A DNA stretch of 64,000 nt from Parageobacillus sp. KH3-4 (GTDB lineage Bacteria > Bacillota > Bacilli > Bacillales > Anoxybacillaceae): positions 3,196,001 through 3,260,000 of the forward strand of contig NZ_AP025627.1 in assembly GCF_022846435.1 (NCBI RefSeq), given 5' to 3'. Made by a program: the position numbers and the translations under genes. Of this stretch, positions 18,614 to 27,680 are shown piece after piece. The notes under the pieces were generated by a model. It saw nothing but the letters and a program-made list of their open reading frames with translations, ran no database searches and was not told the origin of the DNA. Position 1 is the stretch's first letter; every line of letters starts with the position of its first letter.

Positions 18614-18674
18614 CTTAATTTACCTCCTTTTATTTCGCATTATTTCTGCTGCGCAATAGAATGCCTTATTGTGT

Positions 18675-18860
18675 TTAATAACCATCGAATTCCGGCAATG
18701 CTTCAAAATCGCTGACCGTCATATGTTTAATAATGATCTTGTAATCTTGAAAAATTGTATATTCACTATCAACAAGATCGTTTAGCTGCAAACTGTCGAC
18801 AAGGAAATTTGCAAACGTTTCTAACTGGTCATTGCTTATTGTGATCAGCGACAAATTCAT
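18675..18860 (-). CDS. Small acidic hypothetical protein (61 aa)
   Basis: An acidic, helical product (MNLSLITISNDQLETFANFL...) without a known family. Its start overlaps the end of another open frame (18829-18957) encoding FTPILPAGQGTTGTSARECV and EEILNEFVADHNKQ, which has lost a usable start. Such tight overlaps are typical of phage genes. The ribosome site of 18860 is weak. Confidence 0.4.
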   Translation of the reverse strand: MNLSLITISNDQLETFANFLVDSLQLNDLVDSEYTIFQDYKIIIKHMTVSDFEALPEFDGY

Positions 18861-19013
18861 TTAATATTTCTTCAACGCATTCACGAGCACTAGTTCCAGT
18901 AGTTCCTTGCCCTGCTGGCAAAATTGGAGTAAAGGTTTTTATCTTAATTAGTGCTATACATAAACTTTTTATCCTCCTTATTAGGAGACACAATTACTCT
19001 TGTGTTTCCTTTA

Positions 19014-19212
19014 CTACTCTAAAAACTCGTAAATATCTGTTTGCCCTTCCGGAACGACGAACTGCTGCGCTTTTGCTTGAATGCGCAATTCTCCAGAAGA
19101 CAATTCGCAAAGTGCTTTATCTGTCTTGCAAACCGGGCACTGCAAGAGATGATGTTCTTCAAAGTTTTGCGAAACGGCGAATAAAACATCGCAATCTTTA
19201 TACTGATTTCAC
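19014..19212 (-). pseudogene. Phage zinc-ribbon protein, N-terminus lost
   Basis: A frame ending at 19014 encodes YKDCDVLFAVSQNFEEHHLL, QCPVCKTDKALCELSSGELR and a tail ending DIYEFLE. The cysteine pattern CPVC with upstream Cys and His residues suggests a Com-like zinc protein. A stop lies directly upstream at about 19212 and no start is seen, so it is a fragment. Confidence 0.45.
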
Positions 19213-19223
19213 AATTGAGCCCC

Positions 19224-19538
19224 CTATAAATTGAAATCATCAACCGTTTTATCGATGATGTCTTGGTTAATGCCGATATAGCGCAATGTAACCGACGGAT
19301 ATGAATGGTTAAATATCTTCTGCAGCAACGCCACATCCTTCGTACGCTGATAAAAATGGTACCCGGACGTTTTTCGAAGGGTGTGGGTGCCGATCTCTAA
19401 GATGCCGTCTCTCTTTGCTGCGCGGTTTAATATCTTATAAGCTTGTATTCTTTTAATCGGGAGCGGCGAGCGGAGGGAGCGGAATAAGTAATCTTCATCA
19501 TCCATGTCAGCAGTGTAAGAAAGGATGTGTTGCTGCAT
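19224..19538 (-). pseudogene. Tyrosine recombinase (phage integrase), C-terminal fragment
   Basis: The 104-residue frame contains the C-terminal half of the catalytic domain: GTHTLRKTSGYHFYQ holds the box II HxLRH-like motif, FNHSYPSVTLRYIG the nucleophile Tyr. The N-terminal DNA-binding domain and the first catalytic Arg are missing, so it cannot be active. A smaller relic of the same family is at 33172-33270. An older tyrosine-integrase prophage thus contributed to the element. Confidence 0.75.
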
Positions 19539-19560
19539 CTCCCGATTAAATTAGAGGACT

Positions 19561-19734
19561 TTAATTGAATTCTTTTGGTCGGTAGCAATCGATAACCGCC
19601 TGGGCGATCTGTTTCAAAATGGGATTTCCCTTTTCCCATTCCTTTTCGAACCACTCTTTCCGTTCTTGAGCGCTCATAAGTACCAACGGGGAGTGAATAA
19701 TAACAGTCGTGTTGCCGTATTTGAATTCCTTCAT
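19561..19734 (-). CDS. Small phage/plasmid-type hypothetical protein (57 aa)
   Basis: The ATG at 19734 is preferred over 19791 because AAAGGGGG lies nine bases upstream. The product reads MKEFKYGNTTVIIHSPLVLM and continues SAQERKEWFEKEWEKGN. It is a short soluble protein often seen next to integrases in bacilli. No function is known. Confidence 0.6.
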   Translation of the reverse strand: MKEFKYGNTTVIIHSPLVLMSAQERKEWFEKEWEKGNPILKQIAQAVIDCYRPKEFN

Positions 19735-19878
19735 GCCCGCATTCCCCCTTTGTTCATGTTTATGCGGAGCATGGGAATCATTTGCTGACATTCTGATGTT
19801 ACCTCACATATGGAAACAGTTTTGTATGATTTTCCTCTTTCCTGTCGAATGTTTTCCAACAGGAAGGAGGTGGAAATA

Positions 19879-20103
19879 ATGTATTATTACAAAAGCCCAA
19901 TTGTTCCAATGTACATCAAATACGATCAATTAAATAAAAAATATTTACTGATTATCAACGGTATCGGATATGGACACTATCTGTCCCCAACGCAGCTGCT
20001 GATGACGCATTTTGCCATGCAACTTGCTGCTTTAAGTTGGACAAATTAGACGGCTCAATTCCCTGATGTTCCAACTGATATTGCAGAATGGCAAAAGATT
20101 TAG
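19879..20103 (+). pseudogene. Small YYYKSP-type phage protein with in-frame stop
   Basis: A strong AGGAAGGAGG site precedes MYYYKSPIVPMYIKYDQLNK. An amber codon at 20047 interrupts the frame, after which TAQFPDVPTDIAEWQKI continues to a second stop. A degenerate sister copy is at 35805-36016 in the prkA element, also upstream of a decayed immA and a recombinase. The shared order shows common ancestry of the two right ends. Confidence 0.6.
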
Positions 20104-20189
20104 ACTATAGTCCTTTGATCTTAACGGTGTGATGAAGAAATCTGATCGAGTTTTCACAAGCTTCTCCAGATAAGGAGGACGAAAATTTT

Positions 20190-20522
20190 ATGTATGAAAT
20201 TAAGGAAGTATTGGAAAAGTTAAATGATACAAACCATCGTATTGGCAAGCTTGAAACTGCCATGGCTGTTATTGAGGAAAGAACTAAAAAATTAGATAAC
20301 TTACCAGCCAAATCCGAAATGCAAAAACTCATATATGAGGCACTCAAAAACAAACCGGATGAAAATAAAGTAAAGGTTTTAATAGATGAAGCTTTCTCCT
20401 CTAAGAAAATCGCAACAGAAACAATCGTCGAAAACCAAATAATAAAATCAAGAAATATCATTATTATTTGGACGATCGGCATTATAATAGCAGCTACAGG
20501 AATTATCATTAAATTTGTCTAG
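20190..20522 (+). CDS. Coiled-coil protein with C-terminal membrane anchor
   Basis: 110 residues behind TAAGGAGG. Residues 1-85 are a charged heptad-rich coiled coil (IKEVLEKLNDTNHRIGKLET) and residues 90-108 a membrane helix (IIIIWTIGIIIAATGIIIKF). This design fits XhlA-type phage haemolysin/holin partners, but the protein is longer than usual. It is intact within a decayed neighbourhood. Confidence 0.65.
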   Translation: MYEIKEVLEKLNDTNHRIGKLETAMAVIEERTKKLDNLPAKSEMQKLIYEALKNKPDENKVKVLIDEAFSSKKIATETIVENQIIKSRNIIIIWTIGIIIAATGIIIKFV

Positions 20523-20596
20523 TGCCTTTAAGGGTTTTTTCTTTTTATCGCCAACCCAAACATTCGTTCTTATAATCCCCTTAGGAAGGGGACAAT

Positions 20597-21138
20597 ATGG
20601 AGCTACGCCGCTACTACACAACAGCGTTGGAGGGTTGGGTGACCAGATTTTATACAAGACTAAAGATTTTTCGCCCAGAAGATATTAATCCGTTAATAAT
20701 TTCAAGAAAATTAAGCATTTTTCTGCATGAAAGGCCATCTCCTTCCACTCACCAAGTTGTAGGGCGATTCCGTTTCATTGCCATCGATTCGCGTCTTTCT
20801 CAAGAAGAAAAACGTGAGGCTTTCTTCCAGAACTATGCCACATTTTACGACATGTCGGTGTACAGAGTATGATGCCAGAGGCTTTTCGTGAGCTGCAAGA
20901 ACGAGATGCAAACCATTTTAAATATGCTGCTATTCCTTGTCATATGTTGAGATTCATTAAGTGGAACGAGCCATACATAATTGAGCATATGCCGAATATG
21001 TTTAAGGTAACACCTAAATTATGTGAAGAGCGTTTGATTCAAATTCGAAACCGTACCCTAATTAAGCAGTATTCCAATTTTTGGACTATTTCTTTTTATT
21101 GTGTATGGTCGGTTATCTACTTGTGTAGAGGTGATGTT
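20597..21138 (+). pseudogene. ImmA/IrrE-type metallopeptidase, frameshifted in the active site
   Basis: The frame starts MELRRYYTTALEGWVTRFYT and reads to KREAFF, then breaks. With one added T the next residues would be FFHELCHILRHVGVQSMMPE, the HELCH zinc site of ImmA/IrrE peptidases, which cleave or inactivate phage repressors. Downstream the other frame continues ELQERDANHF...YAAIP...RLIQIRNR and runs without a stop into the recombinase gene. The lesion falls exactly in the zinc motif, so activity must be lost. A second, more damaged copy is at 38183-38720. Confidence 0.8.
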
Positions 21139-22692
21139 ATGTACAGACCAACGAACCTCGATATCTTTATTTACCTCCGCAAAAGCCGCAAAGACATTGA
21201 AGAAGAAAAAAAGGCAGCCGAAACGGGCACATCCTACGATACCTTGCAACGGCATCGTGATACGTTGCTGGCTGTTGTGCGTAAAGAAGGACACAACATC
21301 ATCGACATCTTTGAGGAAGTCGTCTCCGGAGAATCAATTGCTGAACGTCCAGAAATCCAAAAACTCCTGCGTCAAGTGGAAACAGGAATCGCCGACGCTG
21401 TTCTTGTGATGGACATCGACCGCCTTGGCCGCGGTGATATGCTAGACCAAGGAATTTTAGACCGTGCATTCCGCTACTCCGGGACTAAAATCATCACTCC
21501 TACAGAAGTTTATGATCCAGAAAGTGAAACATGGGAACTTGTTTTTGGAATCAAGTCCCTTATCGCCCGTGAAGAGTTAAAAACCATTTCGAAGCGTATG
21601 CAACGCGGCCGTCGTGCATCCGCAGCAGAAGGAAAATCTATCTCGAAGAAGCCGCCGTATGGCTACCTTCGTGACGAAAATCTCAAGCTGCGCCCTGATC
21701 CGGAAACCGCATGGGTAGTCGTGAAAATCTTCGAGATGATGCGAGATGGATATGGCCGGCAGGCGATTGCGGCAGAATTGGACAGACTTGGAGCAAAACC
21801 GCCGAACGAAAAACGTGACTTTTGGTCACCGTCAACTATCACAGCGATTGTGACAAACGAAGTTTACATGGGCCATATCATTTGGGGAAAAGTACGGTAT
21901 GTAAAACAAAATGGGAAATATGTGCGCAAAAAAATGCCCCCAGAGCGCTGGTATGTGAAAGAAAATGCACATGAACCGCTCGTGTCAAAAGAGCTTTGGG
22001 AAGCCGCCAATAAAGCTTACAAAAGTCGTTGGCGTCCTTCTACAGTTGAAAGCAAATCGCTTGCAAACCCTCTTGCTGGAATTCTGAAATGCGAAATTTG
22101 TGGTTTTACGATGTGGTATCAACCGCGCCCTGATCGCCCTAACGATATGATTCGTTGTGCGAATCCAAAATGTAAAGGTGTACAAAAAGGGGCGTTACTC
22201 CCTCTTGTTGAGGAAAGAATTTTGCAATCACTTGCTGAATTTATCGATCAATTTGAAGTTCAGGAACAAATGATAGAGAAAAGAGAAAGTCCATCTGTCA
22301 TCCCTCTTAAACAAAAGGCGCTTGAGAAAAAAGAAAAAGAACTGAAAGAGCTGAACGTTCAAAAAAGCAATCTCCACGACTTCTTAGAACGTGGAATTTA
22401 CACTGTAGAAGTATTTCTGGAACGGCAGCAAAACATTGTGCAGCGTACCAAACAGATACAAGAAGAAATTGAGCAGCTGAAACAAGAGATAGAAAAAGAA
22501 CAACTCAAGGAAAAGAACATCAACGAGTATGTTCCAACCGTCAAAAAGGTGTTAGAGGCATATCGTAGTACGGACGATGTTGAAAAGAAAAATCACCTCC
22601 TCAAATCGGTGCTTGAGAAAGCGACGTACTTGCGTAAACCAGAATGGACGAAAAAGGATCAGTTTGTAATCCAGCTTTACCCTAAGATATAA
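21139..22692 (+). CDS. Large serine recombinase of the yhbH element
   Basis: 517 residues from ATG 21139 behind AGAGGTGATG; the longer open frame upstream is the immA remnant. The N-terminal resolvase domain has YLRKSRKDIEEE with the likely nucleophile Ser and MDIDRLGRGDML. The recombinase domain (about 170-290) and a zinc ribbon (CEICG...CANPKC, about 320-350) follow, then a long coiled coil (about 370-470) typical of large serine integrases. It reads toward the right attachment site, with only fic between, and is the natural candidate to excise the element. It is intact. Confidence 0.92.
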   Translation: MYRPTNLDIFIYLRKSRKDIEEEKKAAETGTSYDTLQRHRDTLLAVVRKEGHNIIDIFEEVVSGESIAERPEIQKLLRQVETGIADAVLVMDIDRLGRGDMLDQGILDRAFRYSGTKIITPTEVYDPESETWELVFGIKSLIAREELKTISKRMQRGRRASAAEGKSISKKPPYGYLRDENLKLRPDPETAWVVVKIFEMMRDGYGRQAIAAELDRLGAKPPNEKRDFWSPSTITAIVTNEVYMGHIIWGKVRYVKQNGKYVRKKMPPERWYVKENAHEPLVSKELWEAANKAYKSRWRPSTVESKSLANPLAGILKCEICGFTMWYQPRPDRPNDMIRCANPKCKGVQKGALLPLVEERILQSLAEFIDQFEVQEQMIEKRESPSVIPLKQKALEKKEKELKELNVQKSNLHDFLERGIYTVEVFLERQQNIVQRTKQIQEEIEQLKQEIEKEQLKEKNINEYVPTVKKVLEAYRSTDDVEKKNHLLKSVLEKATYLRKPEWTKKDQFVIQLYPKI

Positions 22693-22697
22693 CAAAA

Positions 22698-22735
22698 CCG
22701 TTGAGAGTTCAAGTTTCTCAACGGCTTTTTTCTTA
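22698..22735 (+). terminator. Terminator of recombinase 1
   Basis: CCGTTGAGA-gttcaagtt-TCTCAACGG perfect stem followed by CTTTTTTCTT, six bases after the recombinase stop. It also lies at the end of the convergent fic gene. Confidence 0.85.
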
Positions 22736-23800
22736 TCGAAGTTTATCAAGAAGGTTATAATAGTAATATGTTTTGGAGCGGGTTCTTCCGTCTGAGAAAA
22801 TAATTCTTTGATCTTCCAATTTGTTTAGATATCTCCTAATCGTTCCCTCTGATAAACCAGTTAGATTAGACATGGTTTTGGCCGTAAATATTGGTCTTTG
22901 GAACATTACATCGATTACAGTACGAATATTGCTACTATTAACAATGGAACTTGCTCTTTCCAAATCTTCCTCATATAGTTCATTCACTTCTTCAATTAAG
23001 CGAACATTTTTCTTAGCTTGAATGCTAATGCATTCTAAGAAGAATTTAATCCATTGCGTCCAATCGCCTTTATAGCGAGTGTCATTTAAATACCGATAAT
23101 ATTTATGCTTATCTCTTTCTAAAACATCACTAATAAAAAAGCTTGGATAGTCAATTACACCTTTATTGTACAAATAAAGAGGTATTAAAATCCTACCTAT
23201 TCTGCCGTTTCCATCAAAAAATGGGTGGATAGTTTCAAATTGCGCGTGAATAATCGCAATCCTTACTAATTCATCGTAATCATCTTGAGGATCGTTTATA
23301 TACTTTTCTAAATTGGACATATAGTCATTCACAAGCTGCGGTTCTGGAGGAATATAGGTAGCTGTTTCAATAGTGCATCCTTCAGGCCCAAGAAAGTTTT
23401 GAATTTTTCTGTACTCCCCTGGCGAACGATTGGAGCCCCTTACATTGTTCGATAACAATGTTTTATGCATTAATTTAAAAAGGCGCGTAGAGATAGGAAT
23501 ACTTTTTAAAGCATCCATTCCTTCCATTAATGCTTTATAGTAGTTCAGCGCCTCTTGAATATCCTTATTTGCTTTTTTAGTTCGGGCCTCTGCCTCCATT
23601 ACTTCGTCTAACGTAACTTGGATACCCTCAATTTTTGTAGATTGAACCGCTTCCTTAAGCATTACTGGTCTTAGCAAAAACTGAGGATGTAATTTAGAAT
23701 TTCTTAACATTGTTTGGTATTCCACAATGCTCTTATTTGCTTCGATTAACTCATGAATAAATTCAAGCTGGTTTACGACTTCTTCCTTTAATGGTAACAT
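22733..23800 (-). CDS. Fic-domain protein (AMP transferase family)
   Basis: 355 residues. The Fic motif HPFFDGNGRIGR (about 195-206) carries the catalytic His and phosphate-binding loop. Upstream, STKIEG near residue 55 fits the autoinhibitory (S/T)xxxE(G/N) helix of class II Fic proteins. A C-terminal winged helix (FTAKTMSNLTGLSEGTIRRY) suggests a DNA-binding or regulatory end. The family transfers AMP to protein hydroxyls. It sits between the recombinase and the right attachment site. No good ribosome site precedes ATG 23800, so the start is uncertain. Confidence 0.85.
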   Translation of the reverse strand: MLPLKEEVVNQLEFIHELIEANKSIVEYQTMLRNSKLHPQFLLRPVMLKEAVQSTKIEGIQVTLDEVMEAEARTKKANKDIQEALNYYKALMEGMDALKSIPISTRLFKLMHKTLLSNNVRGSNRSPGEYRKIQNFLGPEGCTIETATYIPPEPQLVNDYMSNLEKYINDPQDDYDELVRIAIIHAQFETIHPFFDGNGRIGRILIPLYLYNKGVIDYPSFFISDVLERDKHKYYRYLNDTRYKGDWTQWIKFFLECISIQAKKNVRLIEEVNELYEEDLERASSIVNSSNIRTVIDVMFQRPIFTAKTMSNLTGLSEGTIRRYLNKLEDQRIIFSDGRTRSKTYYYYNLLDKLR

Positions 23801-23958
23801 TAAAGGAACGAAAGGTTTTAACCTTATGTCTCATTACCCCTTACGATCATTTTTATTATATTTTGTTCGTTAATAATATAATAAATATATACTATTTACA
23901 ATCATTTATTCCTTTTTTTGAATTTAATTATACATTTTCATCACTTATTTGTTAAGAA

Positions 23959-23992
23959 AAAAGGCTTCTGCCTGAAACAGAAGCCTTCTTAA
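23959..23992 (-). terminator. Element-borne terminator behind truncated yhbH
   Basis: AAGGCTTCTG-cctgaaa-CAGAAGCCTT is a perfect 10-bp stem just after the premature yhbH stop at 23995. T-run on the minus strand. It closes the yhbH transcript inside the element. Confidence 0.85.
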
Positions 23993-23994
23993 TA

Positions 23995-25035
23995 TTAGAG
24001 TATATAGGGTGTATAGTTGTACTGATTTACTTCCCCATAACCAAACATGTTTGACACTTTTATTAATTCTTGAACAAGCTTGACGCAGCGGGCGTTATCC
24101 GATGTCAAGTTGTCTCCATCAGAAAAGTGGAACGGATAAATATTGTAGCGCGATGGCGAATATTTCGTTTCAATGAGTTCGAGAGCTTTTCGATAGGCGG
24201 AAGAACAAATCGTGCCCCCGCTTTCCCCTTTGGTAAAAAACTCATCTTCAGTAACCACTTTTGCTTCGGTATGATGGGCGATAAATGCGATTTCCACCGT
24301 TTCATATTTTGTACGCAAAAAACGGGTCATCCAAAAGAAGAAACTGCGCGCCATATATTTTTCCCACAGCCCCATTGAGCCGCTTGTATCCATCATCGCA
24401 AGAACAACAGCTTTCGATTCTGGTTTTACCACTTCGTTCCACGTTCTAAATTTTAAGTCTTCACGATAAATCGGATAAAAACTTGGATTGCCATTCATCG
24501 CATTTCTTTTAAATGCCGCGAGCATCGTTCGTTTTTTGTCAATATTCCCCATCAGACCAGTACGGCGAATGTCGTTAAATTCGATATGTTGCGCCACGTT
24601 TTGGTCCGCTTCTTTCCGCTGCAAATTTGGCAGCTCCAATTGGCTGAATAACGCTTCTTCTAGTTCCATTAGCGATACTTCCGCTTCGTAATAATCTTGC
24701 CCAGGCAAGTCTCCCGCTCCTTGCCCTTTTCCAGGACCTTGTCCCTCCTCTGCTCCATCCCTTGCGACAATATCGCCGATTTGGCTTTCTCCGCTTCCTT
24801 GACCAACATGTTTGTTTTTCTCGTAATTATAACGGATTTTATATTCATCCAGCGAACGAATCGGAATTTTAATGACATCACGCCCGTTTGACATAATGAT
24901 GCTTTCTTCTGTAATTAAATCCGGCAAATTGTTTTTAATCGCTTCCTTTACTTTTTCTTGATGGCGTTTTTGGTCATCGTGTCCTTTCCGATGGAGGGAC
25001 CAGTCTTCTTTCGATACAACAAAGTTTCCTTTCAT
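23995..25035 (-). CDS. yhbH: YhbH (DUF444 sporulation protein), N-terminal part
   Basis: ATG 25035 follows GGAGGGGG; the open frame runs 6 codons further up. The product has the basic N-terminus [20 protein letters not shown], a Gly-rich linker (about 85-115) and a von Willebrand A-like domain with the metal site MDTSGSM (about 220). Normal YhbH sequence stops at GEVNQYN (24016) and is followed by six foreign residues (YTPYIL) and TAA. The missing 45 residues are at 1927-2064. YhbH works with the PrkA kinase in sporulation and stress. In this state the protein would lack its conserved C-terminus. Confidence 0.93.
   Translation of the reverse strand: MKGNFVVSKEDWSLHRKGHDDQKRHQEKVKEAIKNNLPDLITEESIIMSNGRDVIKIPIRSLDEYKIRYNYEKNKHVGQGSGESQIGDIVARDGAEEGQGPGKGQGAGDLPGQDYYEAEVSLMELEEALFSQLELPNLQRKEADQNVAQHIEFNDIRRTGLMGNIDKKRTMLAAFKRNAMNGNPSFYPIYREDLKFRTWNEVVKPESKAVVLAMMDTSGSMGLWEKYMARSFFFWMTRFLRTKYETVEIAFIAHHTEAKVVTEDEFFTKGESGGTICSSAYRKALELIETKYSPSRYNIYPFHFSDGDNLTSDNARCVKLVQELIKVSNMFGYGEVNQYNYTPYIL
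24016..24026. other. Attachment site core, right end of the yhbH element
   Basis: GTTGTACTGAT, identical to 2065-2075. Joining the inner flank here (23999-24015) with the inner flank at 2076-2097 around the core gives a 50-bp sequence in which 20 of 25 positions are palindromic, centred on TG (24023-24024). Confidence 0.85.
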
Positions 25036-25475
25036 ATTCCCCCTCCTCATCAAATGTTTTCACATTTTTCCACTTTGAGCATATACTTATGTTGGCGCCA
25101 TAAAAACGTAATGAATCAATGACAGTTTGTTTACTCTATCCTATGCAAAAAAGCGAAATAATTGACAAATTATTACGAAAATGAATATGCAAATTTTTGT
25201 TGGACAAGCGATCAATCAGCTTCAACCGTGATCATGTCTTAGTGTGCAAAAATTCCCTCTCTGTCCCATCCGCGTCGGATTCCCCAGTAAACAAAATGAT
25301 GTTTAGACAATTCCCACGATCCCATCCCGACAGTCAAAGATCGCATCCTAGTCATTGTATATAATTTTTCTCTCCGTTCAGTAAACATGGACCACTGGAA
25401 AACAAAACTGCGTTTTCTTTTTACACAACAAAGTTTTTTCGTTCGCAGCAACTAAACGCTTCCCCGCTAATCGAG
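25036..25475. promoter_or_regulatory. Promoter region of yhbH, with sigma-E-like site at 25138-25167
   Basis: On the minus strand GTCAATTA (25160-25167) and CATAGGAT (25138-25145) are separated by 14 bases. This resembles the sigma-E pattern GTCATATT/CATACAAT used in the mother cell. It lies about 105 bp ahead of yhbH. The rest of this 440-bp interval shows no gene. The prkA terminator lies between prkA and this promoter, so yhbH can be transcribed on its own. Confidence 0.5.
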
Positions 25476-25505
25476 CAAAAAAGCATGCCCAGCATCAGGC
25501 ATGCT
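25476..25505 (-). terminator. prkA: Terminator after prkA
   Basis: AGCATGCC-cagcatca-GGCATGCT overlaps the prkA stop codon and is followed on the minus strand by TTTTTT. Confidence 0.85.
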
Positions 25506-26988
25506 ATCGATTTAATAAACTGCCGACATAGCGAAGCAGTTCGTTTGCTGACGTAGAATTATAGCCATATTCATCGATCAAACGCGCCACAACTTCATTA
25601 ATTTTCTTTAACTGTTGCTCATCCGGAGTTTTGGTGGAAGTGGTTATTTTTACAATATCTTTTAAATCAGCAAATAATTTCTTCTGAATCGCCTCTCGCA
25701 ACCGTTCATGCGAATTGTAATCAAACTTTTGTCCTTTCCGCGCATAGGCAGAAATGCGAATCAAAATTTCTTCGCGAAACGCCTTCTTCGCGTTTTCCGA
25801 AATGCCGATTTGCTCTTCGATCGAGCGCATGAGTTTTTCGTCTGGATTCATTTCCTCCCCTGTCAGCGGATCGCGCAGTTTTGTTTTATTGCAGTACGCC
25901 TCCACATTATCCAAATAATTATCCATCAATGTTTTCGCCGATTCCTCATATGAGTAAACGAACGCCTTTTGCACTTCTTGCTTGGCGATTTCGTCGTATT
26001 CTTTGCGAACAAGCGAAATAAAATTTAAATATCTCTCTTTATCTTCTTTCGAAATGGACGGATGCTGGTCAAGCCCCTCTTTTAAGGATCGCAATACGTC
26101 TAATGCGTTAATCGACGGAACTTCTTTGCGGATAATGCATGAGGAAATGCGGTTAATGACATAGCGGGGATCGATTCCGCTCATTCCTTCATCTGGATGT
26201 TCCTTTCTCAATTCCTCGACATCTACTTCATTAAATCCTTCGACCATTTCGCCGTCGTAAAGGCGCATTTTCTTAATTAAATCGACGTCCGGCCGTTTCG
26301 ATTCTTTCAATCTCGTTAAAATCGTAAACATTGCGGCGATTCGCAGCGTATGCGGAGCAATATGGACATCAGCGACATCGCTTTCGCGAATCATCTTTTC
26401 ATAAATTCGCTCTTCTTCTGACACGCGCAAATTGTACGGAATCGGCATGACGATGATCCGCGAATGAAGCGCTTCATTCTTTTTGTTCGCGATAAAAGAA
26501 CGATATTCCGTTTCGTTCGTATGGGCGATAATTAACTCATCAGCGCTAATAAGCGCAAACCGCCCCGCTTTGAAATTTCCTTCTTGCGTCAAAGAAAGCA
26601 GATGCCAGAGAAACTTTTCATCGCATTTGAGCATTTCTTGAAATTCCATAATTCCGCGATTCGCTTTGTTTAACTCACCATCAAATCGATAGGCGCGCGG
26701 GTCTGATTCTGAACCGTACTGAGCGATAGTTGAAAAATCAATGCTTCCTGTAAGATCGGCAATATCCTGCGATTTTGGGTCCGACGGGCTGAACGTCCCG
26801 ATGCCGACTCGTTTATTTTCCGAGAAGAAAATTCTCTCGACCATGACATCTTCAATACGCCCACCATATTCCTTTTCCAATCTCATCATGTTTAACGGCG
26901 AAAGGTCCCCTTCAATGCGGATCCCGTATTCTTTATAAAAGTCATCGCGCAAGTGATGGGGAATTAAATGGAGGGGGTCTGCGTGCAT
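25504..26988 (-). CDS. prkA: PrkA serine kinase / AAA+ protein, detached C-terminal part
   Basis: This frame encodes 491 residues from DPLHLIPHHLRDDFYKEYGI onward, the bulk of the PrkA AAA+ module and its C-terminal kinase-like domain. It opens at 26979 or just beyond (RMHA in the element end) with no ribosome site. The N-terminal 140 residues, including the Walker A loop, lie 13.3 kb away at 40304-40723. The joined protein has 631 residues, the length of B. subtilis PrkA. PrkA is a sporulation-linked kinase with Lon-like AAA+ features. Confidence 0.93.
   Translation of the reverse strand: MHADPLHLIPHHLRDDFYKEYGIRIEGDLSPLNMMRLEKEYGGRIEDVMVERIFFSENKRVGIGTFSPSDPKSQDIADLTGSIDFSTIAQYGSESDPRAYRFDGELNKANRGIMEFQEMLKCDEKFLWHLLSLTQEGNFKAGRFALISADELIIAHTNETEYRSFIANKKNEALHSRIIVMPIPYNLRVSEEERIYEKMIRESDVADVHIAPHTLRIAAMFTILTRLKESKRPDVDLIKKMRLYDGEMVEGFNEVDVEELRKEHPDEGMSGIDPRYVINRISSCIIRKEVPSINALDVLRSLKEGLDQHPSISKEDKERYLNFISLVRKEYDEIAKQEVQKAFVYSYEESAKTLMDNYLDNVEAYCNKTKLRDPLTGEEMNPDEKLMRSIEEQIGISENAKKAFREEILIRISAYARKGQKFDYNSHERLREAIQKKLFADLKDIVKITTSTKTPDEQQLKKINEVVARLIDEYGYNSTSANELLRYVGSLLNR
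26978..26988. other. Attachment site, left end of the prkA element
   Basis: TCTGCGTGCAT here matches TCCTCGTGCAT at 40302-40312 in 9 of 11 positions. The palindrome of the reconstructed attP centres on TC (26978-26979), which both ends share. Crossover there restores GCPMHE-DPLHLIP in PrkA. Confidence 0.78.
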
Positions 26989-27110
26989 ACGGCAAGTAAA
27001 CTATAACATTACCAATCTGGCTAAAGAACCGGCAAGCTGCAGTATTCCTATCTGTAATACTTCTTTCAGACTGTTATTTACTTAATAATTATTACATGTT
27101 CACCTTTAAC

Positions 27111-27359
27111 TCAAGTTGAGTTTCCTAAATCATACCATCCGTCTTTTTCTGCATACACTTTATAACTTTCACCGCCATAAGCTTTACCTTTATAGCTTCC
27201 GTCTGTGGCATTATATACGTTTACACCTATATCACAACTAATATAAAAATTTGCCCAACAGACGCTTGTCGCCAAAGCCGACAATCTGAAGTTTCGCTTG
27301 TCGAGGAAAACCTTATCGTCCTGATGAACAACTTCTGAACATGCGGAACAATAAACCAA
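27111..27359 (-). pseudogene. Chimera of a zinc-finger remnant and an SH3-like cell-wall domain
   Basis: The first part (MVYCSACSEVVHQDDKVFLD) is related to the CxxC phage protein at 3751-3867. The second part (VNVYNATDGSYKGKAYGGES, then YKVYAEKDGWYDLGNST) is a bacterial SH3-like module of the type that ends phage N-acetylmuramoyl-L-alanine amidases. The two are joined in one frame without a ribosome site, which suggests fusion by deletion. It is unlikely to be functional. Confidence 0.55.
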
Positions 27360-27680
27360 TAATCGCTACACATCTGGATACACGGAACATATAGGCGGTC
27401 TTGAAAAGAAGAGAAGAAAAGAATGGAAGAGCTTATGGAACGAATTGCTTTGAAGATTAAATTCCTTTCTAATGAGAAGTGCTTTTTGCTCTTATTAATT
27501 GTTTGTACTTCCGTCGTCGACCTCTAATTGTGCAAAAACCCCTAGGAATCGACGGCACTACTTTTTTCTCCTTCTTCCCTACAACTATAAGCATCCCACA
27601 TATTGACGCAGTTTTCTAAATGGCGTATAACTAGGTGCAGCCATTTCAGGAAAAACGTTGATACATCAACACGTTTTGGG
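27360..27680. other. Gene-free interval before the CRISPR relic
   Basis: No gene, ribosome site or strong repeat is visible. It could include a decayed leader, but the AT-rich leader expected next to a CRISPR array cannot be made out. Confidence 0.35.

Larger units (their letters stand above)
2065..24026 (+). mobile_element. Intervening element in yhbH (21.95 kb, skin-like)
   Basis: The element is bounded by the direct 11-bp cores at 2065 and 24016. It carries a large serine recombinase (21139-22692) and a fic gene next to its right end. The rest is decayed phage genes plus intact cargo: an SLH-domain gene, YjcZ peptides, YfmS/YfmT-like genes, DUF2243-ctaG, DUF3231, yitT and a CheY-like gene. 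It was later hit by two insertion sequences. Removal by recombination at the cores restores yhbH exactly. It resembles the sigK skin element and the SP-beta insertion in spsM of Bacillus subtilis in design. That excision happens in the sporulating mother cell is an inference. Confidence 0.85.
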